A stretch of DNA of 46,625 bases from Clostridiales bacterium UBA2432 (GTDB lineage: Bacteria; Bacillota; Clostridia; Lachnospirales; Vallitaleaceae), in the NCBI GenBank assembly GCA_002342805.1, contig DDQW01000079.1, positions 1 to 46,625 on the forward strand, read 5' to 3'. Shown in pieces: positions 40,700-46,625 of the stretch. The notes under the pieces were generated by a model. That model was not told the DNA's origin and ran no database searches. It saw nothing but the letters and a program-made list of their open reading frames with translations. Numbering within the stretch: the first letter of the stretch is position 1; every line of letters starts with the position of its first letter. The position numbers and the translations under genes were made by a program.

Positions 40700-41251
40700 T
40701 TATTTTGGGATAATTGGAAACATTTCAAAATCGACATGATCTATGATCCAATTATTTTCTGTTTTGTATACTCTTATTTTACCTTCTTTTTTAATATTCT
40801 CACTTTGATTATTCTGCGTTACGTCTAATTCTACACTATAATCATATAAAAATCTTATCTTCTCATCCTGAGTTAAATCTTCTTTATCCAAGGATAAATG
40901 TATATTTCTAATGGATACATCTTTATCTTCAATAAACGTAAATTTATCGACATTATCTATAGCTCTGTTGGCTGCTAATTGATCGAGTAAATCTATTTCT
41001 AAATATTTTTCATAAGTTACAACCATTTGATTATAGTAATTCTCAAAAAAATCATCACTTACAACCATATTGACATCAAATATTTCAGACACCCTATCCT
41101 TATCTTCTTCAGTAACTTCGTAATAATCGGTAAGAAAAGCTTCAACAAATTCTTCAGAATAAGCGATATCATTTTTTGAGGGATTACATCCTGCGATAAA
41201 AGTAAAAGTAATTGTGATTACCAATCCAATTTGGAACATCGTATGTCTCAT
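40700..41251 (-). CDS. Lipoprotein of unknown function
   Basis: A 183-residue lipoprotein on the minus strand, starting eight bases after AGGAGGAG. The signal peptide ends in lipobox FIAGC (Cys22). The mature part is acidic and polar (EEFVEAFLTDYYEVTEEDKDRV near 32-53 in two likely helices), with a C-terminal beta-rich half ending KTENNWIIDHVDFEMFPIIPK, which resembles the NTF2-like small lipoproteins of Firmicutes. I do not recognise a defined family. It is the only minus-strand gene between mgsA and rhaB, and more AT-rich than its neighbours, so it may be an insertion into the rhamnose cluster. Confidence 0.75.
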   Translation of the reverse strand: MRHTMFQIGLVITITFTFIAGCNPSKNDIAYSEEFVEAFLTDYYEVTEEDKDRVSEIFDVNMVVSDDFFENYYNQMVVTYEKYLEIDLLDQLAANRAIDNVDKFTFIEDKDVSIRNIHLSLDKEDLTQDEKIRFLYDYSVELDVTQNNQSENIKKEGKIRVYKTENNWIIDHVDFEMFPIIPK

Positions 41252-41363
41252 AAAATAAACTCCTCCTAAAATAAACTATTCAAAGCATATCATATTTTTT
41301 TTGCGGATAACAGGGGAATGTAACGAAGGGTATGTTTGAATGTCATGAATGGCATATAAAAAC

Positions 41364-41395
41364 TCAGAATCTCTTTTTTTGTTAGTCAGAATCTC
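41364..41395 (+). repeat. TCAGAATCTC direct repeats upstream of the rhaB promoter
   Basis: TCAGAATCTC occurs at 41364-41373 and 41386-41395, two perfect 10-base copies 22 bp apart, just upstream of and facing the rhaB promoter. Two helical turns of spacing is what AraC-type activators use. The flanking stretch from 41252 to 41473 holds no ORF. Confidence 0.55.
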
Positions 41396-41426
41396 GCTTT
41401 ATGTCAATGGCAGACCTCCTTTTTTT

Positions 41427-41435
41427 TGCTATACT
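41427..41435 (+). promoter_or_regulatory. Extended -10 promoter of rhaB-rhaA
   Basis: TGCTATACT is an extended -10 without a proper -35, 39 bp before the rhaB start, in line with an activator bound at the direct repeats above it. Confidence 0.55.
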
Positions 41436-41473
41436 TTTATTAAAGTGATTCAAATGAATTGGAGGAGAAGATC

Positions 41474-42928
41474 ATGGCAACAACATGTATTGCTGTCGAT
41501 ATTGGTGCGTCTAGCGGAAGACTAATTGCAGGTACCATTGAAGACGGAAAATTAAAACTTGAAGAATTGCACCGATTTAAAAATGCAATGACACACATTG
41601 ACGGACACGATCGTTGGGACGTGGAAGGATTGTTTGGGGAAATCGAAGAAGGTTTGAAGAAAGTGCACCAAGTCTATCCAAGTGTTAAGTCCATAGGCGT
41701 GGACACATGGGGAGTAGACTACGCCTTATTAGACCGACAAGGTGACTTGATTCGAAAAGTCTATGCCTATCGTGACCACCGCACAGACCATACCATGGAA
41801 GAAGTCTTTGGAGAAATCGGGCGCGAGGATATTTATAAAAAAACCGGTGTGCAGTTTTTACAATTTAATACTTTATATCAACTTAAAGAACACTACAAAG
41901 CACATCCTGAAGACGTAGAAAATGCAAAAATATACATGATGGTTCCGGATTACTTGCATTATCGACTGTCCGGAAAAACATCCGTTGAATATACCAATGC
42001 AACAACCACGCAACTTCTTAATGTACACACCAATACTTGGGACGCAGAACTCATTAAAGTGACCGGTTTTGACCGAGACTTTTTCCAAGATCCTATAGCA
42101 GCAGGAACCAAGCTAGGCCAAGTAAAAGCAGAGATTTTAGAAAAAACTGGATTTGATAAAATGGACGTTGTCGTACCGGCAACTCACGACACAGGTTCAG
42201 CGGTTGCCGCAGTACCTGCCATTGATAAGGAATTTGCCTATATCAGTTCAGGAACATGGAGTCTAATGGGAGTGGAAAGTGATAGACCTATAGCCAGTGA
42301 GCTCGCTGGCCAATATAACTTCGCGAATGAAGGTGGCGTCTATAATACCTATCGGGTTCTTAAAAATATTATGGGACTATGGTTGATTCAAGAAGTGCAA
42401 CGTATATATGACTACAAATATAGTTTTGCTGAACTTGTTGAGCTTGCAGAAGAAGCCCAATCTTTTGGATGTCTAATCAATCCCAATCACGAACGCTTCT
42501 TAAATCCGGCCAACATGGTTGAAGAGATTCAAGCCTTTTGTAAGGAAACCGATCAAATGGTACCAACAGAACCGGGGCAAATTGCTCGCTGTATTTTTGA
42601 AAGTTTAGCATTCCAATATAAAGAAGTACTTCTACAGTTAAGCGAATTATATGATGTGCCCATTAAGCGCATTCATATTATTGGCGGCGGTTCTAAAAAC
42701 CTATTACTTAACCAACTTTGTGCGGACTTTACAGAATGTGACGTCTATGCAGGACCGGATGAAGCGACAGCGATTGGAAACTTATTATTACAGTTTATTA
42801 CGAGTGGAGAGCTAGATTCACTGACCGATGCTAGAAAGCTTGTGATGGAATCTTTTGATATTAAGAAGTTTGAACCAAGAACATATGAAGGTATCAACCA
42901 ACAATGGGAAAAATTTAGGAGGATATAA
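41474..42928 (+). CDS. rhaB: L-rhamnulokinase
   Basis: It phosphorylates L-rhamnulose at C1. The ATG at 41474 follows GGAGGAG; an in-frame TTG 5 codons earlier overlaps that site. The 484-residue FGGY-family kinase has the phosphate-1 loop AVDIGASSGRLIAG near 6-19, GVDTWGVDYALLD near 76, the carboxyl region ISSGTWSLMGVE near 255 and the adenosine loop IIGGGSKNLLLNQLCAD near 400. GASSGR in place of GTxxxR and the GTWSLMG stretch are typical of RhaB as against xylulo- or glycerol kinases. It ends one base before the rhaA start, whose AGGAGG lies inside it. Confidence 0.95.
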   Translation: MATTCIAVDIGASSGRLIAGTIEDGKLKLEELHRFKNAMTHIDGHDRWDVEGLFGEIEEGLKKVHQVYPSVKSIGVDTWGVDYALLDRQGDLIRKVYAYRDHRTDHTMEEVFGEIGREDIYKKTGVQFLQFNTLYQLKEHYKAHPEDVENAKIYMMVPDYLHYRLSGKTSVEYTNATTTQLLNVHTNTWDAELIKVTGFDRDFFQDPIAAGTKLGQVKAEILEKTGFDKMDVVVPATHDTGSAVAAVPAIDKEFAYISSGTWSLMGVESDRPIASELAGQYNFANEGGVYNTYRVLKNIMGLWLIQEVQRIYDYKYSFAELVELAEEAQSFGCLINPNHERFLNPANMVEEIQAFCKETDQMVPTEPGQIARCIFESLAFQYKEVLLQLSELYDVPIKRIHIIGGGSKNLLLNQLCADFTECDVYAGPDEATAIGNLLLQFITSGELDSLTDARKLVMESFDIKKFEPRTYEGINQQWEKFRRI

Positions 42929-42929
42929 A

Positions 42930-44198
42930 ATGTTAAAAAAGCAAAGAATCGAAGAAAGTTATAACATTGCAAAAGAAATGTATAAAGAATTGGGCATAGA
43001 CACCGATGCTGCGCTTGAAAAATTAGCGACTATTCCGGTTTCTGTACACTGCTGGCAAGGCGATGACGTTAGTGGTTTTGAAAATCCGGACGGCGAATTA
43101 TCCGGCGGGATCCAAGCTACAGGTAATTATCCGGGAAAAGCAAGAACACCGGAAGAGCTTCGTACAGACATGGAAAAAGCCTTTTCATTAATCCCCGGGA
43201 AAAAGCGTGTTAACCTCCATGCCTTATACTTAGAAGCCGGTGGTGAGAATATTGACCGTGATCAAATCGAACCAAAACACTTTGCAAACTGGGTTCAATG
43301 GGCAAAAGAAAATGATTTGGGCTTAGACTTTAATCCGTCTTTATTCTCTCATCCAAAAGCAGATGACGGATTAACACTTAGCCATCCGGATGCCAATATT
43401 CGCAACTTCTGGATTGAGCATGTGAAACGTTCAAGAAAAGTCAGTGAATATTTTGGTAAAGAGTTAGGGACCGCTTCAGTCATGAATATTTGGATTCCGG
43501 ACGGTTTCAAAGACATTCCGGCAGACCGTTTAGGCCCTAGAAAACGATTAAAAGAAGCCTTAGATGAAATTTTAACTGAAGACATTGATAAAAAATACCA
43601 CTTAGATGCAGTTGAATCTAAAGTTTTTGGTATTGGTTCAGAAAGTTATGTTGTTGGTTCTCATGAATTCTACATGGGCTATGGTGTGAAAAACGATGTC
43701 CTTGTTTGCCTAGATGCAGGACATTTCCATCCAACGGAAGTCATCTCCAACAAATTATCAGCAATGAGCTTGTTTGTCAATGAGATGTTGTTACATGTTA
43801 GTCGTCCGGTACGTTGGGACAGTGACCATGTTATCCTTCTTGATGATGAGTTGATGGCAATTGCCCAAGAAATCATCCGTGGAGACTTATTAGATCGTGT
43901 CCATATCGGACTCGACTTCTTTGATGCCAGCATCAACCGTGTAGCAGCTTGGACAATCGGAACCCGTAATATGTTCAGAGCTTTATTAATGGCCCTAGTT
44001 GAGCCTTTTGACAAGCTAAAATCAGCCGAAGTAGACTTTGACTTTACAACACGTTTAGCTATGTTGGAAGAATTAAAATCTATGCCATGGCAAGCAGTAT
44101 GGGATTACTATTGCATGCAACAAGGGGTTCCGGTAGGATTAGACTGGTTAGACGAAGTGAAAAAATACGAACAAGATGTTTTATTAAAAAGAGCATAA
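42930..44198 (+). CDS. rhaA: L-rhamnose isomerase
   Basis: It interconverts L-rhamnose and L-rhamnulose, using Mn and another divalent metal. The ATG at 42930 comes seven bases after AGGAGG inside rhaB; the frame is open earlier but overlaps the kinase. At 422 residues it has the usual RhaA length (about 420). VHCWQGDDVSGFE near 32-44, NLHALYLEAGG near 94, the metal ligands in CLDAGHFHPTE near 260-270, LLDDELMAI near 302 and LDFFDASINR near 327 all match. It is the second and last gene of the unit; a perfect 18-pair terminator follows. Confidence 0.96.
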   Translation: MLKKQRIEESYNIAKEMYKELGIDTDAALEKLATIPVSVHCWQGDDVSGFENPDGELSGGIQATGNYPGKARTPEELRTDMEKAFSLIPGKKRVNLHALYLEAGGENIDRDQIEPKHFANWVQWAKENDLGLDFNPSLFSHPKADDGLTLSHPDANIRNFWIEHVKRSRKVSEYFGKELGTASVMNIWIPDGFKDIPADRLGPRKRLKEALDEILTEDIDKKYHLDAVESKVFGIGSESYVVGSHEFYMGYGVKNDVLVCLDAGHFHPTEVISNKLSAMSLFVNEMLLHVSRPVRWDSDHVILLDDELMAIAQEIIRGDLLDRVHIGLDFFDASINRVAAWTIGTRNMFRALLMALVEPFDKLKSAEVDFDFTTRLAMLEELKSMPWQAVWDYYCMQQGVPVGLDWLDEVKKYEQDVLLKRA

Positions 44199-44240
44199 AT
44201 TTAAAAGGTAAAAAAGGCTGTTGGGAAGAATGGTCTCTCA

Positions 44241-44280
44241 AAAAAATCAGAATAGCTCAAGGGAGCTATTCTGATTTTTT
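44241..44280 (+). terminator. Very strong bidirectional terminator after rhaA
   Basis: Eighteen perfect pairs (44241-44258 with 44263-44280) around an AAGG loop, including an A6/T6 end on both sides, so it can stop both rhaA and the convergent reductase gene. Confidence 0.95.
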
Positions 44281-44295
44281 CTATGTATATGAATA

Positions 44296-45387
44296 TTACT
44301 TTTTATTAAAAACGGTGCAGAAATTTCTTTCGGGAGTCCTGCATTTAGAACATCTAATACATATAACAGGCTCTATATTCCCATCTTTCCATCTTTTTAC
44401 TAAAAAAGGTTCTGTAAGGAAAGGTCTTGATAAGGCAAAATAATCTATATTTGTCTCGCTTAAAATTTTGTTTAGGGTTTTAATATTCCTAAAACCTCCA
44501 ACTGTAATGATGGGAATATTAACAATTTTGCTTATGCTTGTTGCATATTCAAGAAAATAGCCTTCTTCTTGTATTTGGTGATTGTCAAAAACTTCACCAC
44601 CCATTGCGTTGGCTTTTCCATGAATATTACCTGAAATTTCAATTGCATCTATGCCGATTTCTTCCAATTTCTTGCAAATAAGTTTCGTTTCTTGGAAAGT
44701 TAAACCGCCTTCATAAAAATCGCTAGCGGTAAGTTTGACTAGGATTGGAAAAGACACGCCTACCTGTTCTCGCATTTTAGAACAGATTTCAAGTAAAAAT
44801 CGCATTCTATTGGCTAGGTTGCCACCATATTCATCAGTTCTTTTGTTATAATAAGGACTTAAGAATTGATTTATTAGGTATGTGTGGGCGCCATGTATTT
44901 CAACTCCATCAAAACCTGCTTCCTTAACACGTTTACCAGCATCCGCAAAAGCTTTTACTATATAGGTGATTTCATCTTTGGTCATTGCTTTTCCGGTAAC
45001 GTTTGTCGTTTTTTCTGCAATTTCACATGGAGCATAGATGGTTCTTTCGCCAAGATTAAAAGTAGTTTTTGTCCCTCCATAGGCTACTTGCATGACGATT
45101 TTTGAACCATAATGGTGAACAGAAGTAGTCAATTTTTTATATTCATCAATAAATGCGTCGTTATATATTCCCATCATTCCTGGATTAGGCTGCTCTTCCT
45201 TCACAATATTTGCGTATCCGGTTATTATGAGTCCGACCTCACCTTTTGCTAAGTCCTTATAGACTTTATACAGGTCATCAGTCATATGGCCATCTTCTGT
45301 TGCCATATTCTCCCATGTTGCACTTCTTACAAAGCGATTCTTAATAGTCATATTTCCTAATTTGGTCTTCTCAAATAAGATTTTCAT
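44296..45387 (-). CDS. Old-yellow-enzyme NADH:flavin oxidoreductase, single-domain with C-terminal cysteines
   Basis: A 363-residue TIM-barrel FMN enzyme, start preceded by AGAGGAG. Features: NRFVRSATWENMATEDG near 18-34, the substrate-binding HGAH near 165, RTDEYGGNLANRMRFLLEI near 184 and ITVGGFRN near 298, where the FMN phosphate binds. It lacks the FAD/NAD half of 2,4-dienoyl-CoA-reductase-type enzymes. The C-terminal tail has CIRCSKCR and a fourth Cys (CTVF), the remains or short form of an iron-sulfur motif. It probably reduces activated double bonds. It lies 19 bp behind the YhdH-type gene and is cotranscribed with it. Confidence 0.9.
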   Translation of the reverse strand: MKILFEKTKLGNMTIKNRFVRSATWENMATEDGHMTDDLYKVYKDLAKGEVGLIITGYANIVKEEQPNPGMMGIYNDAFIDEYKKLTTSVHHYGSKIVMQVAYGGTKTTFNLGERTIYAPCEIAEKTTNVTGKAMTKDEITYIVKAFADAGKRVKEAGFDGVEIHGAHTYLINQFLSPYYNKRTDEYGGNLANRMRFLLEICSKMREQVGVSFPILVKLTASDFYEGGLTFQETKLICKKLEEIGIDAIEISGNIHGKANAMGGEVFDNHQIQEEGYFLEYATSISKIVNIPIITVGGFRNIKTLNKILSETNIDYFALSRPFLTEPFLVKRWKDGNIEPVICIRCSKCRTPERNFCTVFNKK

Positions 45388-45406
45388 TTAGTCTCCTCTT
45401 TTATTA

Positions 45407-46411
45407 TTATAAATCAAGATTTACGATAGTTCTACCGAATAGTTTGCCTTTAAGAATCTCTTCGATTTTTGCATCCAAATCCTTTAATGATACTTCTTGA
45501 ACGTTTGAAGATAAATCATCAGGTTTCCATTCATTTGATAATAAATGCCATAGTTTTATTCTTAACTCATTAGGACATTGAACAGAATCTACGCCGAGAA
45601 GAGAGATGCCTCTAAGTATAAATGGATATACCGTTGTTGAAAGTTCAGGAGAAGCAACGTTTCCGCAGGAAGTTATGCAACCACCATATTTAGTTGATTT
45701 AAGAGCTGTAGCTAGGATGTTGCCTCCAACTGTATCTATGACTCCGGCCCATCTTTCTTTTAAAAGGATTTTTCCTGACTGGTCATCTACATCTGCTCTG
45801 AGAAGTATATCTTGAGCGCCCATTTCCAATAACATTTTTTTTGCCTCGGATTTACCCGTAAGAGCGATTACATCATAGCCAAGTTTTTTTAGGATTTTAA
45901 TTGCGATACTTCCAACCCCACCGGTAGCACCTGTTACTAATATTTCACCGTCTGATGGAAGAATACCAGATGTTATTAACTTATATACAGATAAAGCGGA
46001 TGTAAAGCCTGCAGTTCCATATATCATACTATCCATCAGTGAAAGGTTTGCAGGTAATTTAATGACCCAATTAGCAGGAACACGAATATATTGTCCGTAA
46101 CCGCCTAGAGTGTTCATGCCTAAGTCATACCCTGTAACGAGGACGGAATCGCCAACCTTAAAATTTTTATTGATACTTTGAACCACAATTCCAGCAGCAT
46201 CTATTCCTGGTGTGTGTGGATAATTTCGAGTTACCCCTTTATTACCAGTTGCTGAAAGTGCATCTTTATAATTTAATGATGAATATTTGACATTAATTAG
46301 TATATCGCCATCGGGGAGGCTAGATATTTCCTTGGCTACAATTTCTCTTGAATAAGTCTTGTTTTCGTGTTCGTTTACAACCATTGCTTTAAATTTATCG
46401 CTTGCTATCAT
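45407..46411 (-). CDS. YhdH/YhfP-type quinone oxidoreductase (acrylyl-CoA reductase-like MDR)
   Basis: The start is set at the ATG at 46411, nine bases after AGAGGTG; a start 12 codons earlier has no ribosome site. The 334-residue product is a zinc-free medium-chain reductase: SSLNYKDALSATGNKGV near 45-61, YPHTPGIDAAGIV near 66 and the NADPH loop VTGATGGVGSIAIKIL near 147-162, all as in YhdH/YhfP/AcuI. The family uses NADPH to reduce acrylyl-CoA or related double bonds. With the flavin reductase gene behind it, this is a two-gene ene-reductase unit read from a near-consensus promoter. Confidence 0.93.
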   Translation of the reverse strand: MIASDKFKAMVVNEHENKTYSREIVAKEISSLPDGDILINVKYSSLNYKDALSATGNKGVTRNYPHTPGIDAAGIVVQSINKNFKVGDSVLVTGYDLGMNTLGGYGQYIRVPANWVIKLPANLSLMDSMIYGTAGFTSALSVYKLITSGILPSDGEILVTGATGGVGSIAIKILKKLGYDVIALTGKSEAKKMLLEMGAQDILLRADVDDQSGKILLKERWAGVIDTVGGNILATALKSTKYGGCITSCGNVASPELSTTVYPFILRGISLLGVDSVQCPNELRIKLWHLLSNEWKPDDLSSNVQEVSLKDLDAKIEEILKGKLFGRTIVNLDL

Positions 46412-46456
46412 TTTTATTACACCTCTTTCTAAAAAAAATGAGTTCATATAAGTCTA

Positions 46457-46485
46457 ATTATAGGATTAAAATAGTTTCGAGTCAA
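46457..46485 (-). promoter_or_regulatory. Promoter of the minus-strand reductase pair
   Basis: On the minus strand: TTGACT (46480-46485), a 17-bp spacer and TATAAT (46457-46462). Near consensus and 45 bp before the gene start. Confidence 0.8.
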
Positions 46486-46497
46486 ATAAGTTCTGCT

Positions 46498-46525
46498 TTG
46501 CATTCGTTATGAAATTTGCTATGAT
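46498..46525 (+). promoter_or_regulatory. Plus-strand promoter without a gene
   Basis: TTGCAT (46498-46503), a 16-bp spacer and TATGAT (46520-46525). Nothing that looks like an ORF follows before the terminator at 46561. Confidence 0.4.
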
Positions 46526-46560
46526 GAAAAACACTTCAAATCCGTAAAAAATAACATACG

Positions 46561-46603
46561 AAAAAGAGAAGAAATTCCCCAAAATGGGACTTCTTCTCTT
46601 TTT
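46561..46603 (+). terminator. Rho-independent terminator at the right edge
   Basis: The AAAAAGAGAAGAA arm pairs with TTCTTCTCTTTTT (13 perfect pairs); after an A-C mismatch, TTCC continues against GGGA around a loop. A symmetric A/T flank lets it work in both directions. Confidence 0.85.
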
Positions 46604-46606
46604 GTA

Positions 46607-46625
46607 GTGTGCCCAGCATGGGCAC
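46607..46625 (+). mobile_element. Probable 5' end of a group II intron, cut by the window edge
   Basis: GTGTG (46607-46611) equals the 5' consensus GUGYG of group II introns, and GTGCCC-AGCAT-GGGCAC (46609-46625) forms the hairpin-like opening that resembles the start of Ll.LtrB-type introns (GUGCGCCCAG...). It begins three bases after the T-run of a terminator, a favoured landing place for some bacterial group II introns. Only 19 bases are visible, so a plain inverted repeat cannot be excluded. Confidence 0.4.

Noticed and set aside
1..46625. CRISPR array, tRNA or rRNA genes, prophage or complete insertion sequence
   Set aside because: No regularly spaced long repeats, cloverleaf-like genes, phage genes or transposase ORFs were seen on either strand.

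Overview
The window looks like chromosomal DNA from a low-GC anaerobic Firmicute, most likely Clostridia (Lachnospirales or Vallitaleaceae-like). The reasons are the AT-rich sequence, strong AGGAGG-type ribosome binding sites, sigma-A promoters of the TTGACA-17-TATAAT type, lipobox substrate-binding proteins, abundant GGDEF/HD-GYP signalling and a DAHP synthase of clostridial type. This placement is inference; no rRNA or tRNA gene is visible and I see no CRISPR array or prophage.

Region 1 (1-5032): a 5'-incomplete AraC-type regulator and a small ABM-fold protein, then a compact four-gene unit (ABC ATPase, ABC-2 permease, OmpR-type response regulator, histidine kinase). This is the layout of peptide-antibiotic sensing and detoxification modules. 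A 51-codon ORF overlaps the ATPase start. A stand-alone HD-GYP protein follows at 5093.

Region 2 (6210-11106): a LacI regulator behind a near-consensus promoter that is overlaid by a 30-bp imperfect palindrome, followed by a GH4 6-phospho-glycosidase and a BadF-type sugar kinase; a second promoter leads to a C_GCAxxG_C_C protein and a TDT-family membrane transporter.

Region 3 (11147-13023): a gene graveyard. Pieces of a zinc-dependent phospholipase C-like gene, a GT4-type glycosyltransferase and the C-terminus of a raffinose-synthase-like (GH36) protein have been joined by deletions, leaving a 406-codon hybrid ORF. Intact DAHP synthase, a LiaF-like protein, a cupin and a large dCACHE-HAMP-GGDEF-HD-GYP protein follow.

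Region 4 (17275-27159): two AraC regulators divergently paired with glycosidases, GH31 alpha-xylosidase (yicI) and GH78 alpha-L-rhamnosidase, separated by small membrane and HD genes (HPP, HD, UPF0316, ECF S-component).

Region 5 (27166-44280): an L-rhamnose catabolic island. It holds two complete CUT2-type sugar ABC importers, each with its own promoter and repeat-type operators, two DeoR regulators, rhamnose mutarotase (rhaU), a PfkB kinase, methylglyoxal synthase (mgsA), rhamnulokinase (rhaB) and rhamnose isomerase (rhaA). The chain reads: GH78 releases rhamnose, the importers take it up, RhaU and RhaA give rhamnulose, and RhaB gives rhamnulose-1-phosphate. The aldolase RhaD is absent; MgsA suggests that the DHAP made downstream is bypassed to methylglyoxal and propanediol. 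The first importer's ATPase has an Asn-Lys pair in place of the catalytic Asp-Glu in its second half.

Region 6 (44296-46625): a minus-strand pair encoding an old-yellow-enzyme reductase and a YhdH-type oxidoreductase, then a promoter-terminator pair without an ORF. At the last 19 bases there is what looks like the 5' end of a group II intron (GTGTG plus its first hairpin).
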